A DNA stretch of 28,536 bases from Bacillota bacterium (GCA_023434855.1 JAEYSJ010000379.1:1-28536); one strand, 5' to 3'. Positions 1 through 7,851 are shown, counted from the first letter of the stretch. Program-made: numbers and translations. The notes: generated by a model from the sequence alone, not told the origin.

Positions 1-420
1 GTATGTACCAGCGAAAATAAAGGTGAGCGTAAAAAGAATGTAGGCAGCGGCACCATGTTGGTGGGACTGGGCCTGGAAGGTGATGCCCATGCCGGATTTC
101 AACATAGGCAGGTTAGTTTGCTGGCACTGGAAAGTATTGAAAAAATGCGGCAAAAAGGATTGGACGTGCATCCCGGAGATTTTGCCGAAAACCTAACTAC
201 TGAAGGGCTAAACCTGCCTTCTCTGCCCATTGGCACCAAGATAAAAATCGGCGATGTGCTGATGGAGGTAAGTCAGATCGGCAAGGAATGCCATAACCGC
301 TGCGCAATCTATTATCAAGCAGGCGATTGTGTAATGCCGCGGGAAGGTATTTTTACCATTGTTGTCACCGGTGGCAAAGTGGCGGTTGGTGATACTATAG
401 AGGTGTTGGGACATGTTTAG
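1..420 (+). CDS. MOSC domain protein (5' end outside window)
   Basis: The reading frame is open from base 1 to the TAG at 418-420, so the gene starts upstream of the window. About 139 residues are visible. The motif GDAHAG, the stretch GKECHNRC and a later GDCVMPREGIF are characteristic of MOSC domains (the C-terminal domain of Mo-cofactor sulfurases), where the conserved cysteine lies in this region. Small stand-alone MOSC proteins commonly sit beside MogA/MoaB genes and are thought to handle sulfur or cofactor in molybdoenzyme maturation; the exact substrate is not known here. Its end overlaps the next gene by 8 bases (413-420), which implies translational coupling. An internal ATG at 55 exists, but the upstream codons encode plausible MOSC N-terminal sequence, so I do not take it as the start. 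Confidence 0.85.
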   Translation, partial: VCTSENKGERKKNVGSGTMLVGLGLEGDAHAGFQHRQVSLLALESIEKMRQKGLDVHPGDFAENLTTEGLNLPSLPIGTKIKIGDVLMEVSQIGKECHNRCAIYYQAGDCVMPREGIFTIVVTGGKVAVGDTIEVLGHV

Positions 421-901
421 TATCGGCATAATTACGGCCAGCGACAAGGGTGCGCGGGGCGAACGGGAAGATATCAGCGGTAAAACCATTGCCACCATGC
501 TGGCCGGTTTAGGTGAGGTTAAGCATTATACAGTGGTACCTGACGAACAGGATGCTCTCAGCCGGGAGATTATCCATATGGCGGATGAACTCAGGATTGA
601 CCTTGTTCTTACCACCGGCGGCACCGGTCTGGGGCCGAGGGATGTTACGCCGGAAGCTACTTTAGCGGTTATTGACAGGCAGGTGCCAGGCATACCTGAA
701 GTAATGCGCGCCAAATCCCTGGAAAAAACGTCCCGGGCAATGCTATCCCGGGCGGTTGCCGGTCAAAGAGGGCGTACACTGATCATTAACTTGCCCGGCA
801 GTCCTAAAGGTGTACAGGAATGCCTGGAAGTGGTGCTGCCTGCCTTGGAACACGGGTTGTCAATTATGAAGGGAGAAGCAAGTGAGTGTGCCCGGGCATG
901 A
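413..901 (+). CDS. mogA: MogA/MoaB-family molybdopterin adenylyltransferase-like protein
   Basis: This 162-residue protein opens with FSIGIITASDKGARGERED and carries TTGGTGLGPRDVTPEAT and NLPGSPKGVQECL, the signature segments of the MogA/MoaB (MoCF biosynthesis) fold that binds molybdopterin. The family adenylylates molybdopterin ahead of metal insertion in the cytoplasm. The length (about 160) fits single-domain MogA/MoaB rather than MoeA. The ATG lies inside the end of the MOSC gene (8-base overlap), so the two are probably co-transcribed and co-translated. No convincing terminator follows before the riboswitch-like region. MogA versus MoaB naming cannot be settled from sequence alone; paralogues with either name share these motifs. 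Confidence 0.85.
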   Translation: MFSIGIITASDKGARGEREDISGKTIATMLAGLGEVKHYTVVPDEQDALSREIIHMADELRIDLVLTTGGTGLGPRDVTPEATLAVIDRQVPGIPEVMRAKSLEKTSRAMLSRAVAGQRGRTLIINLPGSPKGVQECLEVVLPALEHGLSIMKGEASECARA

Positions 902-967
902 GTACTCGTTCCTAGGCTGTAATATAATAATAAAACTCTTCTAATTTGGCAGTCTAACGTTGCATGC

Positions 968-1078
968 TATGAGTGCCGAGTCGATAGGGTATACTGGGAA
1001 ACTGGTATGCCTCCCATTGCGGAAAGAAGACTTTCGGGAGTTAGAAACCAGACTTGACTTTTGACATAATGTCTGGCT
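968..1078 (+). ncRNA. Probable Moco/Tuco-type riboswitch upstream of the tungstate transporter
   Basis: Within the 244-base gap before the first tupA, CCGAG lies at 976-980, followed by a nested hairpin: CTGGT (1002-1006) pairs with ACCAG (1047-1051), CTCCC (1011-1015) with GGGAG (1036-1040), and GAAAG (1022-1026) with CTTTC (1031-1035) around the loop AAGA. The order CCGAG, then TGCCTCCC, then GGAAAG, then GGGAG resembles the Moco RNA motif as I recall it. That motif is known upstream of Mo/W transport and cofactor genes. CCAGAC (1048-1053) can instead pair with GTCTGG (1071-1076), so the two structures are mutually exclusive, as in an expression platform. I see no strong U-tract, so control may be at translation initiation or by a weak terminator. 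Class assignment is from memory of the consensus, not a covariance search. Confidence 0.6.
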
Positions 1079-1145
1079 CTATTACTTTAGAAAGGAGTGC
1101 TTAGGTTAGCTAAGTAGAAATTTTCGTTAGGGGAGGAGATGAAGT

Positions 1146-2027
1146 ATGTTTTCAGCTAGAAAACAATTATTACTGTTTTTATTTGGTTTGATGGCATTGT
1201 TGGCTCTTCTGGCTGCAGGGTGCAGCAGTAAGGACAACCAGGAAAAGTCCGCCAATGTACCTGTCCAGATATTGATGTCAAGCACCATCGGGCCAATTGA
1301 TGCCGGAATTGTAGATGTTCTGGAAAAGGAATTTGAAAAGAAAACTGGCATTGTAGTGCGGCACGTAGGTGCCGGTACCGGTGAAGCAATCAAAATTGCC
1401 CAAAGCGGCTCAGTGGATTTAGTATTGGTTCATGCAAAGGCATTAGAGGAGAAGTTTGTCGCTGACGGTTATGGCGTTAAACGGTATGATTTGATGTACA
1501 ATGACTTTGTAATAATGGGTCCATCCGACGACCCTGCTAAAATTAAAGGTGAAAAGAGCGCTGTAGCTGCACTGCAAAAGATTGCGCAGTCAGGATCGTT
1601 GTTTGTTACTCGTGGCGATAAATCCGGCACTAATGTCAAGGAGCTGGAATTATGGGACAAAGCCGGCATTAAACCGGCGGGCAGTTGGTACAAAAAGTAT
1701 GAAAAAGGCGCTGAGGGCAATGGTAAGACGCTGAAATACGCAGATGAACAGCATGCCTATACTGTCATGGACAGAGCCACGTACATAACCATGAAAAAGG
1801 ATTTGAAATTGGAAGTTCTTGTGGAAAAAGATGAAATCCTACTGAATTATATAACGGTTATTCCAGTCAGTCCGCAAAAATTTCCTGGCGTTAAGTATAA
1901 CGAAAGCATGAAATTCATTGAATGGCTGACTTCCAAGGAGGGCCAGGCAGTTATCAGGGACTTTGGGAAGGACAAATATGGTGAACCACTGTTTTTTCCC
2001 AATTCACCGGCAGGAAAAGAAATTTAG
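1146..2027 (+). CDS. TupA-like oxyanion-binding lipoprotein, divergent paralogue
   Basis: This 293-residue protein has a lipoprotein signal: positive N-terminus, hydrophobic stretch and lipobox LAAGC near residue 26, so it is probably anchored outside the membrane. The body matches the TupA tungstate-binding family throughout (NDFVIMGPSDDPA, TRGDKSGTN, DRATYI, LLNYITVIPV, GQAVIRDFGKDKYG). The TTTST anion loop of TupA is replaced by SSTIGPIDAG, and the usual SGTH is SGTN. It may therefore bind tungstate differently or prefer another oxyanion. The start is set by GGGGAGGAG at 1130-1138. It is the first gene after the Moco-like leader, and tupA follows after 41 bases. Confidence 0.82.
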   Translation: MFSARKQLLLFLFGLMALLALLAAGCSSKDNQEKSANVPVQILMSSTIGPIDAGIVDVLEKEFEKKTGIVVRHVGAGTGEAIKIAQSGSVDLVLVHAKALEEKFVADGYGVKRYDLMYNDFVIMGPSDDPAKIKGEKSAVAALQKIAQSGSLFVTRGDKSGTNVKELELWDKAGIKPAGSWYKKYEKGAEGNGKTLKYADEQHAYTVMDRATYITMKKDLKLEVLVEKDEILLNYITVIPVSPQKFPGVKYNESMKFIEWLTSKEGQAVIRDFGKDKYGEPLFFPNSPAGKEI

Positions 2028-2068
2028 CAGTTTTCAGGTCGCTAAAATAAATCGAAGGGGATGGATAA

Positions 2069-2953
2069 ATGATGGTAAAGAGAAATCTTATCTGGAGCGC
2101 TTTTGTATTGATAGTCAGTTTATTTATTTTAGCTATGGCAGGCTGTGCCAAGACTCCGGCCCCGCAGGCGGAAACTCCGGCTCCTGCCAATAAAGACGTG
2201 ATTTTGGCTACCACTACCAGCACCCAGGACAGCGGTTTGCTTGATGTGCTCATTCCTGCTTTTGAGAAAAAGACAGGCTATAAAATAAAAACAATTGCGG
2301 TTGGTACCGGCCAGGCTTTGGCTATGGGCGAGAAAGGCGAGGCTGACGTGCTGTTAGTACATGCCCCTGATGCCGAGAAAAAGGTAGTGGACAGCGGGGC
2401 GGCAATTAATCGCCAGCTTGTTATGCATAATGATTTTGTGGTGATCGGACCTACTGACGATCCGGCTCATGTTAAAGGCCAGCCTGTTAAGGATGCTTTT
2501 GCCGCAATTGCCAAGGCCGGTGCACCATTTATTTCCCGGGGTGATAATTCCGGTACTCACCAAATGGAGAAAAAATTATGGCAGCAAGCAGGAGTAACGC
2601 CCTCCGGCGCATGGTATCAGGAAGTCGGTGCAGGTATGGGCCAAACTCTAAATGTGGCAAATGAGAAAAAAGGTTATACTTTAACTGACCGGGCCACCTA
2701 TTTAGCCCAAAAGAAAAATCTCAATTTGGACATCCTGGTGGAAGGCGATGCCAAGTTGCTGAATATCTATCATGTAATGGAAGTCAACCAGCAACGGTTT
2801 GCCAAAGTCAATATTGCCGGGGCAAAAGCTTTCAGCGACTTCTTATTATCGCCTGAAGGACAAGCAATAATTGCCGACTTTGGCAAGGACAAATTCGGTC
2901 AGCCATTATTCTTCGCTGATGGCGGAAAAACTGATAAAGATTTCGGTTTATAA
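2069..2953 (+). CDS. tupA: Tungstate ABC transporter substrate-binding lipoprotein TupA
   Basis: This 294-residue lipoprotein has lipobox LAMAGC and a Pro/Ala-rich linker before the mature domain. It carries the canonical TupA anion loop TTTSTQDSG and the second ligand region SRGDNSGTH, followed by DRATYL and GQAIIADFGKDKFG. TupA family proteins capture tungstate with very high affinity and deliver it to TupB/TupC for uptake into W-cofactor synthesis. Two adjacent ATGs (2069, 2072) are possible starts behind the GAAGGGG at 2053-2059; I use the first. It is clearly the classical member of the tandem pair: 1146-2027 has lost the threonine motif. The permease gene starts 29 bases downstream, which points to one operon under the Moco-like leader. 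Confidence 0.92.
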   Translation: MMVKRNLIWSAFVLIVSLFILAMAGCAKTPAPQAETPAPANKDVILATTTSTQDSGLLDVLIPAFEKKTGYKIKTIAVGTGQALAMGEKGEADVLLVHAPDAEKKVVDSGAAINRQLVMHNDFVVIGPTDDPAHVKGQPVKDAFAAIAKAGAPFISRGDNSGTHQMEKKLWQQAGVTPSGAWYQEVGAGMGQTLNVANEKKGYTLTDRATYLAQKKNLNLDILVEGDAKLLNIYHVMEVNQQRFAKVNIAGAKAFSDFLLSPEGQAIIADFGKDKFGQPLFFADGGKTDKDFGL

Positions 2954-2982
2954 GAATTTGGCTTACAAGAGGTTTACTGAAT

Positions 2983-3687
2983 ATGGATAGTATCTGGCAG
3001 GGATTTATTCAGGCTATACATTTGTTGGCCATAGGGGATACCGAAGTATATAATGTCACCTTGTTGACGATCAAGGTATCGGGATTAGGAACGCTGATAA
3101 GTATTATATTAGGTTTGCCTGTTGGATTGTGGCTGGCTTTAAAAGATTTTCCGGGAAAAAAGCTGTTGCTTAGCCTGATTAATTTCGGAATGGGATTGCC
3201 GCCGGTCGTAGTAGGGTTGTTTGTCAGTCTGTTGTTATGGCGCTATGGGCCATTAGGGATGTTTGGCCTGATGTATACCGTCTGGGCAATGATTATTGCC
3301 CAGGCGGTTATTGCCAGTCCGATTGTAGCTGGTTTAAGTTTCACTGCTATCGGTGGACTGAACCCAAAACTGCGGTTACAGCTGTTATCCCTGGGAGCCA
3401 ACCAATGGCAAACTAACTGGCTGCTGATAAAAGAAGCTAAAATGGGCTTGCTGGCGGCAATTATGGCCGGCTTTGGCGGTGTAGTGTCCGAAGTGGGTGC
3501 ATCGATGATGGTTGGTGGCAATATCAAAGGGGAAACCAGGGTGCTTACTACGGCCACCGTCATGGAAGTTAGTAAGGGTAATTACGATACGGCAATGGCG
3601 TTAAGTTTTATATTACTGATTGTCACCTATGGAGTTGTAGCTCTGCTGACGTATTTGCAAAACAGGGGAAAGCAGGCTAACATATGA
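2983..3687 (+). CDS. tupB: Tungstate ABC transporter permease TupB
   Basis: This 234-residue integral membrane protein has about five hydrophobic segments and the binding-protein-dependent permease (EAA-type) region. That region includes LSLGANQWQTNWLLIKEAKMGLLAAIMAGFGGVVSEVGASMMVGGN, in which the GANQW...KEA and G..VSEVGASMM segments are typical of TupB-type permeases. It would form the channel of the tungstate importer. The start ATG at 2983 follows AAGAGGT at 2967-2973. Its last codons overlap the ATPase gene by 4 bases (ATGA at 3684-3687), a standard coupled arrangement. Family assignment rests on this context plus resemblance to TupB rather than ModB. Confidence 0.9.
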   Translation: MDSIWQGFIQAIHLLAIGDTEVYNVTLLTIKVSGLGTLISIILGLPVGLWLALKDFPGKKLLLSLINFGMGLPPVVVGLFVSLLLWRYGPLGMFGLMYTVWAMIIAQAVIASPIVAGLSFTAIGGLNPKLRLQLLSLGANQWQTNWLLIKEAKMGLLAAIMAGFGGVVSEVGASMMVGGNIKGETRVLTTATVMEVSKGNYDTAMALSFILLIVTYGVVALLTYLQNRGKQANI

Positions 3688-4757
3688 GACAAAACGTGTT
3701 GGAAATGACAGGCATAGAAGTGTATCGCCGCAAGCAGCGTACGCTGAACATCCGGTCATTGCAGGTAGCTGCGGGAGAAATGGTGGCAGTAGTAGGCCCC
3801 AACGGTTCAGGAAAGAGCACATTGTTGCAATTAGTTAATATGCATTTGCCATATAAAGCAGGTACAATGTACTTATTTGGTGAAGATGCAGCCCATATTG
3901 ACAAACAGGCGGTTCGCCGCCGTTGTTCCCTGGTTTTTCAGGAAACGCTGCTTCTAAATGATACGGTGTTTAATAATGTGGCTCTGGCACTCAGATTTCG
4001 CGGCATGGCTGAAAAAGAAGTGACAGAAAGGGTAAATGCCGCTTTGACGGAATTTCGCTGCGCGCATTTAGCCGATAGAATGGCCGGCAACTTATCCGGT
4101 GGCGAGGGGCAGCGTGTTTCTTTGGCCCGGGCGTTGGTATACCAGCCGGAATTGCTGCTGCTTGATGAACCTTTTGCCGCACTGGATGCCTTTACCCGCC
4201 GGAGGCTGTTAGCTGATATCCGGGAGATCGCGGCAAAAAACGGGACAACAGTAATGCTGGTAAGCCATAGCTTCAATGATGTGCTCTATTTTGCGGAGCG
4301 GGCTATAGTCATGCAGTCCGGCGATATTATCCAGGATGACAAGCCGGAAGTGATTTTACGCCGCCCGGTCAATGAAGTTGTGGCCAGTTTAGTGGAAATG
4401 GATAATATAATACCTTGCCAAATAAAGGCTGCAGGCGATGCTTGTTTCGTCAAACTAAGCAATGGGATAGAGTTTCCCTGTTCAAGTAATATAACGCAAA
4501 ACACTACTGCCTGTTGTTTGCCAGGAGACGCTCTTTACATATGGAACGAACAACTGGAACATCAGATAGTCAACTGGGTGCAAATTCAGGGTAATATTAC
4601 ACATATAATACCGGGAATAGGCATGTACCGCGTTATTATCGAATCCCAGGGTTTATCCTTAACAGTACGTGTTCTCCGTGAACAAGTTACCGGTATTTAC
4701 GATTTAGGCATGAAAATAAAAATCGCATTTAATCCTGAAGAAGCCCACATGATATAA
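3684..4757 (+). CDS. tupC: Tungstate ABC transporter ATP-binding protein TupC
   Basis: This 357-residue ATPase has Walker A GPNGSGKST (residues 38-46), a Q-loop at VFQE (Q86), signature LSGGEGQ (137-143), Walker B LLLLDEP (157-163) and an H-loop at VSHS (H195). Residues beyond about 240 form a C-terminal extension (VEMDNIIPCQI..., then ...IIPGIGMYRVIIESQGLSLTVRV...) resembling the Mop/TOBE-type oxyanion-binding domain of molybdate-family ATPases. Such a domain could give feedback on intracellular oxyanion. The gene starts inside the tupB stop (ATGA overlap) and is the last gene of the operon. A perfect 10-bp hairpin follows at 4774-4797. Confidence 0.9.
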   Translation: MRQNVLEMTGIEVYRRKQRTLNIRSLQVAAGEMVAVVGPNGSGKSTLLQLVNMHLPYKAGTMYLFGEDAAHIDKQAVRRRCSLVFQETLLLNDTVFNNVALALRFRGMAEKEVTERVNAALTEFRCAHLADRMAGNLSGGEGQRVSLARALVYQPELLLLDEPFAALDAFTRRRLLADIREIAAKNGTTVMLVSHSFNDVLYFAERAIVMQSGDIIQDDKPEVILRRPVNEVVASLVEMDNIIPCQIKAAGDACFVKLSNGIEFPCSSNITQNTTACCLPGDALYIWNEQLEHQIVNWVQIQGNITHIIPGIGMYRVIIESQGLSLTVRVLREQVTGIYDLGMKIKIAFNPEEAHMI

Positions 4758-4773
4758 GTGCTTTATTTATAAG

Positions 4774-4797
4774 ACTCCCACTTTTTTAAGTGGGAGT
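4774..4797 (+). terminator. Hairpin after tupC (weak terminator)
   Basis: A perfect 10-bp stem pairs 4774-4783 (ACTCCCACTT) with 4788-4797 (AAGTGGGAGT) around a TTTT loop, 16 bases past the tupC stop. There is no U-tract afterwards, so it is either a weak terminator or an mRNA 3' stabiliser. Confidence 0.5.
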
Positions 4798-4897
4798 TCC
4801 GCTTATACATCGATGGAGTAAGGTTCAGTTCTGAAGTTTCTATACCGAGTTTAGCTGGACAAGTTCAGTATGCATATAAAGCTGGAGGGACGGTGGA

Positions 4898-6286
4898 ATG
4901 AAAAAATTTCCTTTAGTCATAACCGGCGGGAAAATTGTGACTGCCGAGAAGGCATTTGACGGAGACGTGGCCATTGCTAACGACAAAATCGTTGCCGTGG
5001 ACACTGGTTTGGCGGATTATGGTGCTGAGGTAATTGATGCGTCAGGGAAATATCTCCTGCCAGGTGGCATCGATGTCCATACACATTTAAGTTTGGCTTA
5101 TGGAGATATTACATCAAGCGACGACTTTGCCAGTGGCACTATTGCGGCTGCTTGTGGCGGTACTACTGCCATAATTGACTACACTGCACATACCAAAGGT
5201 CAATCCATTTATGAAGCGGCAGCAATCAGGCGCAGTCAGGCTGAGGGCCAGGCGGTTATTGATTATGGTCTTCACGTTGTGGTGACTGATGTAAATGATC
5301 ATGTTGTGGCCGAAATTCCCCATATGATTGCCCAGGGTTATTCAAGCTTTAAAATGTTTACCGCATATGAGGCTATGCGCGTTAATGATGAGGCCTTACT
5401 GGTAGTTTTAAACAAAGCCAAGGATCAGGGTGGGCTTGTTTGTGTTCATGCCGAAAACCATCATATGATAAATTACATGGTGAAACAATTAATTGCTGCC
5501 GGAAAAGTTACACCTAAGTATCATGGAATAAGCCGGCCGGCTCTAGCTGAAGCTGAAGCTGCCGGTCGTGTGATTAAGCTGGCGAAGTTCCTTGACGCTC
5601 CTATTTATATTGTGCATTTAAGTTGTCAGCAGTCCCTGGTTGAAGTAGCCCTGGCCAGAGCAGAAGGCTATCCGGTATTCGCTGAGACTTGTCCCCAATA
5701 CTTACTATTATCAGATACCTGCTATAATCAGCCCGGTTTTTTCGGGGCGAAGTATGTAATGTCCCCTCCTTTGCGTTCTGTTGAGGACCAGTTGAAATTG
5801 TGGCAGGGATTAGCCCAAGGTACTTTGCAGGTGATTGCTACAGATCATTGTCCATTCAATTTCAAAGGTCAAAAAGACTTAGGTCAGGATAATTTTACGA
5901 AAATTCCCAACGGCATTCCTGGAATTGAAACCAGAATGGCGCTCATATATAGTAATGGCGTTGGACAGGGGAAAATTAGTTTAACTCAGTTCGCTGCTAT
6001 TACCGCCACTAACCCGGCTAAAATATTTGGCCTTTACCCTGAGAAAGGTACCATTGCTATCGGCAGTGACGCTGATATCGTTGTATTTGATCCTAAGTTA
6101 GAGAAGACGATTACCAGGGAAATTCTCAATGAAAATGTTGATTATACTCCTTATGAGGGATTTAAAGTTATAGGATTTCCCCTGATGACTATTGCCAGAG
6201 GGAAGGTTGTAGCCAAAGCCGGTAAGTTTGTAGGTCAGCCCGGAGCAGGCCGGTTTGTTAAACGTAAAGCTCCGATACTCATTTGA
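4898..6286 (+). CDS. hydA: Dihydropyrimidinase / D-hydantoinase
   Basis: This 462-residue amidohydrolase opens cyclic diamide rings (dihydrouracil, dihydrothymine or 5-substituted hydantoins) to N-carbamoyl amino acids. The binuclear metal site is visible: H61 and H63 (DVHTH), carbamylated K152 (SSFKMFTAYEAM), H184 (CVHAENH), H240 (IVHLSC) and D316 (ATDHCPF). The segments YVMSPPLR and IPNGIPGIETRM are typical of this subfamily rather than allantoinase or dihydroorotase. Length is normal for the family. The start ATG follows CTGGAGGGA at 4882-4890. It stands alone: no carbamoylase or dihydropyrimidine dehydrogenase is seen next to it. The symbol hydA here means hydantoinase, not hydrogenase. 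Physiological substrate is unknown. Confidence 0.9.
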   Translation: MKKFPLVITGGKIVTAEKAFDGDVAIANDKIVAVDTGLADYGAEVIDASGKYLLPGGIDVHTHLSLAYGDITSSDDFASGTIAAACGGTTAIIDYTAHTKGQSIYEAAAIRRSQAEGQAVIDYGLHVVVTDVNDHVVAEIPHMIAQGYSSFKMFTAYEAMRVNDEALLVVLNKAKDQGGLVCVHAENHHMINYMVKQLIAAGKVTPKYHGISRPALAEAEAAGRVIKLAKFLDAPIYIVHLSCQQSLVEVALARAEGYPVFAETCPQYLLLSDTCYNQPGFFGAKYVMSPPLRSVEDQLKLWQGLAQGTLQVIATDHCPFNFKGQKDLGQDNFTKIPNGIPGIETRMALIYSNGVGQGKISLTQFAAITATNPAKIFGLYPEKGTIAIGSDADIVVFDPKLEKTITREILNENVDYTPYEGFKVIGFPLMTIARGKVVAKAGKFVGQPGAGRFVKRKAPILI

Positions 6287-6306
6287 GGAAATATGTCTTT
6301 TTGCAC

Positions 6307-6336
6307 TTGACAAAAGTGTTTACTGTTTGATATATT
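6307..6336 (+). promoter_or_regulatory. Sigma-A-type promoter for the T-box/aroF-tyrA transcript
   Basis: TTGACA at 6307-6312 and TATATT at 6331-6336 are separated by 18 bases, which places a start near 6343, shortly before T-box stem I. Confidence 0.6.
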
Positions 6337-6364
6337 TAATCCAATATATAATTGCTATAGTAAA

Positions 6365-6625
6365 TACGATGAACAGGATAAGTAAGACAGTGGCATTTCA
6401 CAGAGAGCCAGGGGGTGGTGTGACCTGGTAAATGTACTGACTGAAATACACCTGTGAGTAGCAGGTTGAAAGCATGGCAAGTAGACCGCGCCGGAATGCC
6501 ACCGTTATCAGAGGCTAAGGTATCGGAATTTTCCTGTACCTGATAATGAGCGGCTTGCAAAGCAAGCAGGGTGGTACCACGGGTAATATAATCCCGTCCC
6601 TGATATAGGGGCGGGATTTTTTATA
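6365..6625 (+). ncRNA. T-box riboswitch, tyrosine-specific (UAC specifier)
   Basis: The T-box sequence AGGGTGGTACCACGGG is at 6568-6583. Stem I is closed by ACAGG (6373-6377) with CCTGT (6451-6455). An AGTA motif (6381-6384) faces GAAATAC, giving TAC at 6447-6449 as specifier followed by A, that is, a tyrosine codon. The apical AGAGAGCC...GGTGGTGTGA elements at 6403-6424 are also typical. The bulge TGGT would pair with an ACCA tRNA end, fitting the A discriminator of tRNA-Tyr. Uncharged tRNA-Tyr is expected to stabilise the antiterminator and let transcription continue into aroF-tyrA. The element ends in the hairpin described next. Confidence 0.93.
6591..6625 (+). terminator. T-box intrinsic terminator
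   Basis: ATCCCGTCCC (6591-6600) pairs with GGGGCGGGAT (6608-6617), with one T-G wobble, followed by a T-rich tract. ACGGG of the T-box sequence (6579-6583) can compete for CCCGT (6593-6597), giving the antiterminator alternative. Confidence 0.9.
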
Positions 6626-6640
6626 TTTTCTGGAGGGAGC

Positions 6641-6756
6641 CTGCTTATAAACGTCCATCTGCGTCGTTGCCTGGTATTCCGAGGTCCTCAACGTACAACT
6701 CGTACGCCTCCGGCCTCGGAATACCAGGCGCCTAGCATCTGAACATTTCTAAGCAG
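6641..6756 (+). repeat. 116-bp imperfect palindromic intergenic element
   Basis: The core is a perfect 16-bp inverted repeat (6669-6684 with 6714-6729, starting GCCTGGTATTCC) around a 29-base centre that contains ACGTAC and CGTACG. The outer ends are also inverted: CTGCTTATAAACGTCC (6641-6656) resembles the reverse complement of the segment ending ATTTCTAAGCAG (about 6741-6756). This is the shape of a REP/MITE-like dispersed element. It lies between the T-box terminator and aroF, so the transcript must read through a large hairpin. No second copy is in the window. Confidence 0.65.
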
Positions 6757-6834
6757 TCTCAAAATTTATGGTTTTTAAGCGGACTCAGAGGCAAAATAAT
6801 ATTAAGATAACTATAAATAGGGGGTAAGCACAGT

Positions 6835-7851
6835 ATGATAATTGTAATGAGGTCACAAGCTACGCAGGACGAAATCAATATGGTGGTGTCCAAAATAACT
6901 GACGCCGGGTTAAAAGTACATTTGTCCGAAGGGGCGATACGTACAATAATTGGCGTAATAGGTGATAAGAAACTAATTGCCGACCTGCCGGTGGAGGCTT
7001 TGCCTGGGGTAGAAAAAACGGTTTCCGTAACTGAGAGCTATAAACTGGTAGGGCGGGATTTTAAACAGGAAGATACGGTAATAAATGTTGGCGGCACATT
7101 GATTGGCGGCGACCACTTTGTGGTAATGGCCGGCCCGTGCGCAGTGGAAAGCCGTGAGCAACTGCTGACTACAGCAGAACTTGTAAAAAAGGCCGGTGCG
7201 CATTTTTTACGGGGCGGCGCTTACAAGCCTCGCACTTCACCGTACGCTTTTCAGGGGCTGGAAGAAAAAGGTCTGGAAATATTGGCTGAGGCCAGGGAAA
7301 AGACGGGGCTGAAAATTATTACCGAGGTAGTAGATATCCCTTCGGCGCACACAGCTTGCAATTATGTTGATATGTTGCAAATTGGCGCCCGCAACATGCA
7401 AAATTTCCAGTTATTAAAAACAGTTGGCAAAATGGATAAGCCTGTTATGCTAAAGCGCGGTTTATCGGCTACTATTGACGAATGGCTTAATGCTGCGGAA
7501 TACATTATGAGCGAAGGAAATTACAATGTTGTGCTGTGTGAGCGGGGAATACGGACTTTTGAAAATTATACCCGTAATACCCTTGACTTAAGTGCCGTGG
7601 CTGCAGTGAAAAATATCAGCCATTTACCGGTTATTGTTGATCCAAGCCATGGTACAGGCAAGTGGAAACTTGTGGGACCGATGTGCAGGGCAGCGGTTGC
7701 CGTAGGGGCTGACGGGTTAATGGTTGAAGTGCATCACAATCCGGTGGAAGCATTATCTGATGGCAAGCAGTCATTGACACCGGAAAATTTTGAATCTGTT
7801 ATGGGGGAAATCGCCAATCTTGCACGGGTTATGGGCAAAAAACTGAAATGA
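6835..7851 (+). CDS. aroF: 3-deoxy-7-phosphoheptulonate (DAHP) synthase, AroF/AroG-Ibeta type
   Basis: This 338-residue enzyme condenses phosphoenolpyruvate and erythrose 4-phosphate, the first step of aromatic amino acid synthesis. The N-terminal 70 residues (MIIVMRSQATQDEI...GDK) form the ferredoxin-like regulatory domain typical of type I-beta enzymes. The catalytic barrel shows VMAGPCAVES, LRGGAYKPRTSPYAFQG, MLKRGL, CERGIRTFEN and VDPSHGTGK. There is no chorismate mutase fusion. The ATG at 6835 follows GGGGGTAAG at 6820-6828. It overlaps tyrA by 4 bases. The upstream Tyr T-box means expression should rise when charged tRNA-Tyr falls, which suits a tyrosine-branch isozyme. Confidence 0.95.
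   Translation: MIIVMRSQATQDEINMVVSKITDAGLKVHLSEGAIRTIIGVIGDKKLIADLPVEALPGVEKTVSVTESYKLVGRDFKQEDTVINVGGTLIGGDHFVVMAGPCAVESREQLLTTAELVKKAGAHFLRGGAYKPRTSPYAFQGLEEKGLEILAEAREKTGLKIITEVVDIPSAHTACNYVDMLQIGARNMQNFQLLKTVGKMDKPVMLKRGLSATIDEWLNAAEYIMSEGNYNVVLCERGIRTFENYTRNTLDLSAVAAVKNISHLPVIVDPSHGTGKWKLVGPMCRAAVAVGADGLMVEVHHNPVEALSDGKQSLTPENFESVMGEIANLARVMGKKLK

Noticed and set aside
1963..2193. 76-codon ORF bridging the two tupA genes
   Set aside because: Out of frame with both lipoproteins and without family similarity; the second tupA has its own ribosome binding site.
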